Of a stretch of 64,000 bases of DNA, positions 60,935-64,000 are shown piece after piece. Both the position numbers and the translations under genes were made by a program. The DNA is from Planctomycetota bacterium (GTDB lineage: Bacteria; Planctomycetota; UBA1135; GCA-002686595). Each line of letters starts with the position of its first letter. Positions within the stretch are counted from its first letter, which is position 1. Under the pieces are notes generated by a model, which saw only the letters and a list, made by a program, of their open reading frames with translations, was not told the origin of the DNA and did no database searches. The stretch lies in NCBI GenBank assembly GCA_012959785.1, contig DUCM01000021.1, positions 50,442 to 114,441 of the forward strand, given 5' to 3'.

Positions 60935-61135
60935 ATGAAGCAACTGAGCCCTGGCCTGTTGCTCGGGCTCGTTATCGGCGGGGTGCTGGGCTCGGTGTGG
61001 TTTTCCACGCCGTCCTCGTCATCGGCCGCGGCCCTCAGCGGGAGCGTGGAGGGGGCCGCTCTGGCACACCGTGCGCCGCGGCCCCTCAACCGGAAAGCCA
61101 TTCGCCGAGCAGCGCAAGGTGCCGTTCGCGGCTGA
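60935..61135 (+). CDS. Small single-span membrane protein, possibly truncated
   Basis: 66 residues: MKQLSPGLLLGLVIGGVLGSVWF as signal or anchor, then a Ser/Ala-rich and basic tail. Third codon positions are G/C-rich throughout, so it is probably translated. Its last 50 bp overlap the end of the convergent glycosyltransferase gene. No family recognised. The short tail and overlap suggest that a longer gene may have been cut here. Confidence 0.4.
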   Translation: MKQLSPGLLLGLVIGGVLGSVWFSTPSSSSAAALSGSVEGAALAHRAPRPLNRKAIRRAAQGAVRG

Positions 61136-62309
61136 AGTTGGCCTTCAGGTGGGCTTGGCCGCGGGCTCCCATGGTTTGCGCCTGGTGCGGGTCGTCGAGG
61201 AGTTTGGCCATGGCACGACTGAAGGCCGCAGCGTCCCGGGCTGGGCACAACAGGCCAGTCTCGCCAGGGATCAGCCACTCGCGCACGCCGCCCACATCAA
61301 AGGCCACCACCGGCTTGGCGTGGGCCATGGCCTCTAGGCCCACGAGGCCAAAGGGCTCGTTCCAGATCGAAGGGAACAAGACCAGGCTGGCGGCACAGAG
61401 CAGGCTCTCCAACTCGGCGGGCGCGAGCCAGCCGCTGAAGTGAACTCGGCTTGAAAGTCCCTCGGCGCGGGCCTTGTTCTGCAGGTGATCTCGCGCCGGG
61501 CCGTCGCCGGCGATGACCAGTTTGGCGCGCCGCTCGAGTTGGCCCAGGGCCGTGAGTAGGTAATCGAGACCCTTGTCGGGCAAGGTCAGGCGCGCGGGAG
61601 TCAGCAAGAGCGGAGCATCGTCCGCCGCCAGAAACTCAGCCGTCTCGGCGGGCAGGGCAGCGAGGGTGGGACTGTCATGGGCAGGCATCGCAATCGAATT
61701 TGTGAAGTAGGGCAGGACTCGCAGACGCGCCGGCGAAAGGCCCGCGCGCAGGAGCTCGCGGCGCATGTAGTCCGAAGCGACCAGGATGAGCTTGGCCTGG
61801 CCGCTAAGCTCGAGCTCGCGTAGGTTGGCTGCCAGGGTCTTGAGCGGCCAGCGCAGGCTCGGCGAACCCTCGGGTTTGAAGCCCGAGCAGCCCGTGGAAA
61901 AATAGCGCTCCAGGCAGACTTGGCCCAGGGGCGAGGAGCAGGCACTTGCGTCCTCATGGAGCTTATTGAGGCCGGGGCAGAACAGGGTGTGATCCTGGAC
62001 GAAACGCACCAGGGGCGCGATCCCGAGCAGAATGCGCAGGTGATCGGCGGAGACGCGGCTGAGCAGGTAAATCACATCGGGCGCCGCGGCCCGCACCGTT
62101 TCACGGAGAGCCCCCGCACCCTCGCGGTTCAGGCCGGGCGCAGCCAACTCGGCCGATATCAGGACCTCGGCGGAGCTCTCCTGGTGCCCGCCGCCTGTGA
62201 GCACGCGCACCAGGAAACCGCGGTCGCACAGGCCGCGCACCACGGCTCCGGCGTAGCGCTCGGAGCCGCCGACCAGATCCCAGCGCGTGGTGACGACCAG
62301 GATTCGCAA
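61086..62309 (-). CDS. Family 4-type glycosyltransferase
   Basis: 407 residues from a TTG (62309) directly before RILVVTTRWDLVGGSERYAGAVVRGL; a GTG at 62354 would overlap rho by 38 bp. FCPGLNKLHEDASACSSPLG, VCLERYFSTGC form a Cys-rich insert like those at 39652-42242. Donor site: LTPARLTLPDKGLDYLLTALG, IWNEPFGLVGLEAMAHAKPVVAFDVGGVREW (E-x7-E). It lies downstream of rho on the same strand and may share its transcript. Confidence 0.82.
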   Translation of the reverse strand: MRILVVTTRWDLVGGSERYAGAVVRGLCDRGFLVRVLTGGGHQESSAEVLISAELAAPGLNREGAGALRETVRAAAPDVIYLLSRVSADHLRILLGIAPLVRFVQDHTLFCPGLNKLHEDASACSSPLGQVCLERYFSTGCSGFKPEGSPSLRWPLKTLAANLRELELSGQAKLILVASDYMRRELLRAGLSPARLRVLPYFTNSIAMPAHDSPTLAALPAETAEFLAADDAPLLLTPARLTLPDKGLDYLLTALGQLERRAKLVIAGDGPARDHLQNKARAEGLSSRVHFSGWLAPAELESLLCAASLVLFPSIWNEPFGLVGLEAMAHAKPVVAFDVGGVREWLIPGETGLLCPARDAAAFSRAMAKLLDDPHQAQTMGARGQAHLKANFSRERHLALLGEWLSG

Positions 62310-62316
62310 GGGTGAA

Positions 62317-63789
62317 TCAGGAACCGATGGAGAGCAAGAACTCGCCGTTGACACGGGTCTTGCGCATTTTCTGGATCAGCATCTCCATGGCCTCGACGGG
62401 GTCTAGCTCGTTGAGCACCTTGCGTAGCATCCAGACGCGACGCATTTCCTCTTCCTCGAAGAGCAGTTCTTCCTTGCGGGTGCCGGAACGGTTGATGTCG
62501 ATGGCGGGGAAGATGCGGCGGTCCGAGATGCGTCGTTCGAGCACGATCTCCATGTTGCCGGTGCCCTTGAATTCCTCGAAGATGACTTCGTCCATCTTGG
62601 AGCCTGTTTCGATTAGAGCCGTGCCGAGAATCGTCAGCGAGCCGCCGTGCTCCATGTTGCGCGCGGCACCAAAGAAACGCTTGGGCATCTGCAAGGCCGT
62701 GGCCTCGAGGCCACCGGAGAGCAACTTGCCGTTGGAGGGCGCTTCGATGTTACAGGCCCGCGCGAGGCGCGTGATCGAGTCCAGAAGAATGACTACATCC
62801 TCGCCGGCTTCGACCATGGAGCGCGCCTTGGCGAGCGCCATCTCGGCCACTTGAATGTGGCGCGAGGCGGGTTCGTCGAAGGTCGAGCTGATGACTTCGT
62901 GACTAACACCCGGCACCGTGCGTTGAAAATCGGTGACTTCCTCGGGGCGCTCGTCCACGAGCAGCACGATCAAGTGCGCCCGGGGCATGTTGATCACAAT
63001 CGAGCGGGCCAGCATCTGCAAGAGCACCGTCTTGCCCGTGCGCGGCGGCGCCACGATCAGGCCTCGCTGGCCCAGTCCGACGGGCGTTACGATGTCCACG
63101 ATGCGCATCTCGAGGGGGTTCTCGCCGGCACCTTCGAGGATGATGCGCTCTTCGGGGTAGAGCGGCGTGAGTTCCTTGAAGGGCGTGCGCGTGCGCACAT
63201 CCCCGGGGGGGCCACCGTCGATGGTCTCGACGCTTTGCAGGGTGAAGAGTTTTTCACCTTCCTTGTTGGGCCGCAAGAGCCCACGCACGGTCATGCCTTG
63301 CAGAAGGGCGAATTCCTCGACGACCGAGGGGGGGATGAAGACATCCTCGAAACTCGGCATGTAGTCGAATTGACCGAAGCGCAGAAACGCGTGGCCCTCG
63401 CTGACGATCTGCACCGTGCCCTCGGCTACCACGGGGATGTGCTTCTGGAAACGCTGGATCGTGATCGACCAGACGACATCCTTGTGCAGCCGGCCCGGCG
63501 ATGCGATTTTTTCCTTCTGAGCGAGTTCGATCAACTCCTCGATGGTCAGGGCTTGCAGGTCCTTCAACTCGACCTTCTTGGGCTTGGTCTTGCGCGTGCT
63601 CTTCGGCAGCGATTCGATCAACTCCTTCAGGGCCTCGGCGTTGAGGTCCTCGGGCAGGGCCGTGTAGTCGAGGTGCACCAGTCCGTCGTCGTAACTACCG
63701 CGGTCAGGCTTGTTACTTCGGCTGTACTGGTGCTGCTTCTTCTTGAACTGCCGCTTTTGGAAGGGTCGTTTTTTTTGCGCCGTCGCCAT
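62317..63789 (-). CDS. rho: Transcription termination factor Rho
   Basis: 490 residues from ATG 63789. A ~40-residue Lys/Arg/Gln-rich N-terminal extension ([26 protein letters not shown]) precedes the SAP-like and cold-shock RNA-binding parts ([27 protein letters not shown]). The ATPase core has the P-loop [24 protein letters not shown], and [16 protein letters not shown]. The end reads GEFLLSI. ~70 residues longer than E. coli Rho because of the basic extension. It lies 17 bp downstream of coaE, a gene order found in several phyla. Confidence 0.97.
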   Translation of the reverse strand: MATAQKKRPFQKRQFKKKQHQYSRSNKPDRGSYDDGLVHLDYTALPEDLNAEALKELIESLPKSTRKTKPKKVELKDLQALTIEELIELAQKEKIASPGRLHKDVVWSITIQRFQKHIPVVAEGTVQIVSEGHAFLRFGQFDYMPSFEDVFIPPSVVEEFALLQGMTVRGLLRPNKEGEKLFTLQSVETIDGGPPGDVRTRTPFKELTPLYPEERIILEGAGENPLEMRIVDIVTPVGLGQRGLIVAPPRTGKTVLLQMLARSIVINMPRAHLIVLLVDERPEEVTDFQRTVPGVSHEVISSTFDEPASRHIQVAEMALAKARSMVEAGEDVVILLDSITRLARACNIEAPSNGKLLSGGLEATALQMPKRFFGAARNMEHGGSLTILGTALIETGSKMDEVIFEEFKGTGNMEIVLERRISDRRIFPAIDINRSGTRKEELLFEEEEMRRVWMLRKVLNELDPVEAMEMLIQKMRKTRVNGEFLLSIGS

Positions 63790-63806
63790 GATGTGTGGAA
63801 ATTGGA

Positions 63807-64000
63807 CTAGAGACACTCGGAGTCGAGCAGAGCTCGCACTTGGGCTTGCAAGGAATCGAGCCCGGAGTCGTTGGTGATGGTGTGTTTTGCGCGGGCCTGC
63901 TTTTCGGTCAGGGTGAGCTGCGCTCGCTCTCGCTTTGCGACTTCGCCTCGGGGCCAGCCGCGGCTGGCTTGGGCTCGGCTTTCCCTGGAGGGGGCACTAG
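63807..64000 (-). CDS. coaE: Dephospho-CoA kinase, 3' end (partial at window edge)
   Basis: The last ~64 codons read from the window edge: [46 protein letters not shown], then a TAG at 63809-63807. The '[16 protein letters not shown].H.I.NdsgLd.L..QV' pattern is the C-terminus of CoaE, which phosphorylates dephospho-CoA in the last step of CoA synthesis. Gene start and P-loop lie outside the window. Same strand and 17 bp from rho. Confidence 0.8.
   Translation of the reverse strand, partial: SAPSRESRAQASRGWPRGEVAKRERAQLTLTEKQARAKHTITNDSGLDSLQAQVRALLDSECL

Noticed and set aside
62647..63810. 387-codon plus-strand open frame opposite rho
   Set aside because: Rho is one of the surest genes in the window; the antisense frame has no recognisable motif.

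Overview
The window reads as chromosomal DNA of a GC-rich member of the Planctomycetota, possibly close to the Pla3-type marine lineages. This is inference from gene content. Pointers are secreted proteins with a Cys-rich 'CPCGN...GCANS' domain, a split cytochrome c oxidase cluster with a cupredoxin-type lipoprotein, a MoxR/Bat aerotolerance operon, a Rho with a basic N-terminal extension, and pseudopilin-like genes. Most coding strands have strong G/C bias at third codon positions, which also creates long antisense open frames with no support. I see no rRNA, tRNA, CRISPR array, phage or transposase gene.

Layout. 1-3105: a perfect hairpin, a probable gene remnant, a histidine-box membrane hydroxylase, a secreted beta-propeller protein and a second perfect hairpin. 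3097-8626 (minus): an apparent four-gene operon of two cobalamin-type radical SAM proteins with PqqD/RRE-like C-termini, a 64-residue peptide and a five-heme cytochrome c. 8740-13586: two secreted proteins, one a very long string of carboxypeptidase-regulatory-like domains. 13710-20930 (minus): a respiratory cluster of cupredoxin-like lipoprotein, diheme cytochrome c, oxidase subunits II, I, III, III and IV, a small CPSC membrane protein and a Sco-like protein without its cysteines. 21179-24652: a zinc-dependent phospholipase C-like protein, a 27-bp tandem array and a GH113-like lipoprotein. 24811-30225: HEAT-repeat protein, lytic transglycosylase and MscS channel. 30442-39162: moxR, DUF58, a membrane protein and batA to batE, almost all overlapping. 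39272-43669: a [2Fe-2S] protein and three glycosyltransferases, with a third hairpin at the edge of a GPP34 gene fragment. 43682-46765: histidine phosphatase, [2Fe-2S] ferredoxin, a truncated elbB and a cardiolipin synthase. 46731-48700 (minus): glycerophosphodiesterase and a glycerol-3-phosphate dehydrogenase. 48879-52433: an ABC exporter pair and thioredoxin reductase. 52541-56589 (minus): three pilin-like proteins. 56808-62309: an SDR and three more glycosyltransferases. 62317-64000 (minus): rho and the 3' end of coaE.

The best candidate for an undescribed system is the radical SAM/peptide/multiheme cytochrome operon at 3097-8626. It has the parts of a ribosomally made, post-translationally modified peptide or redox cofactor pathway: two modifying enzymes with putative peptide-binding domains, a short ORF and an electron carrier. 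The second is a family of nearly perfect hairpins centred on GTRCCWGGYAC, found between or beside convergent genes at 3026-3105, 42243-42305 and the window start. One of them marks the break point of a GPP34 gene remnant.
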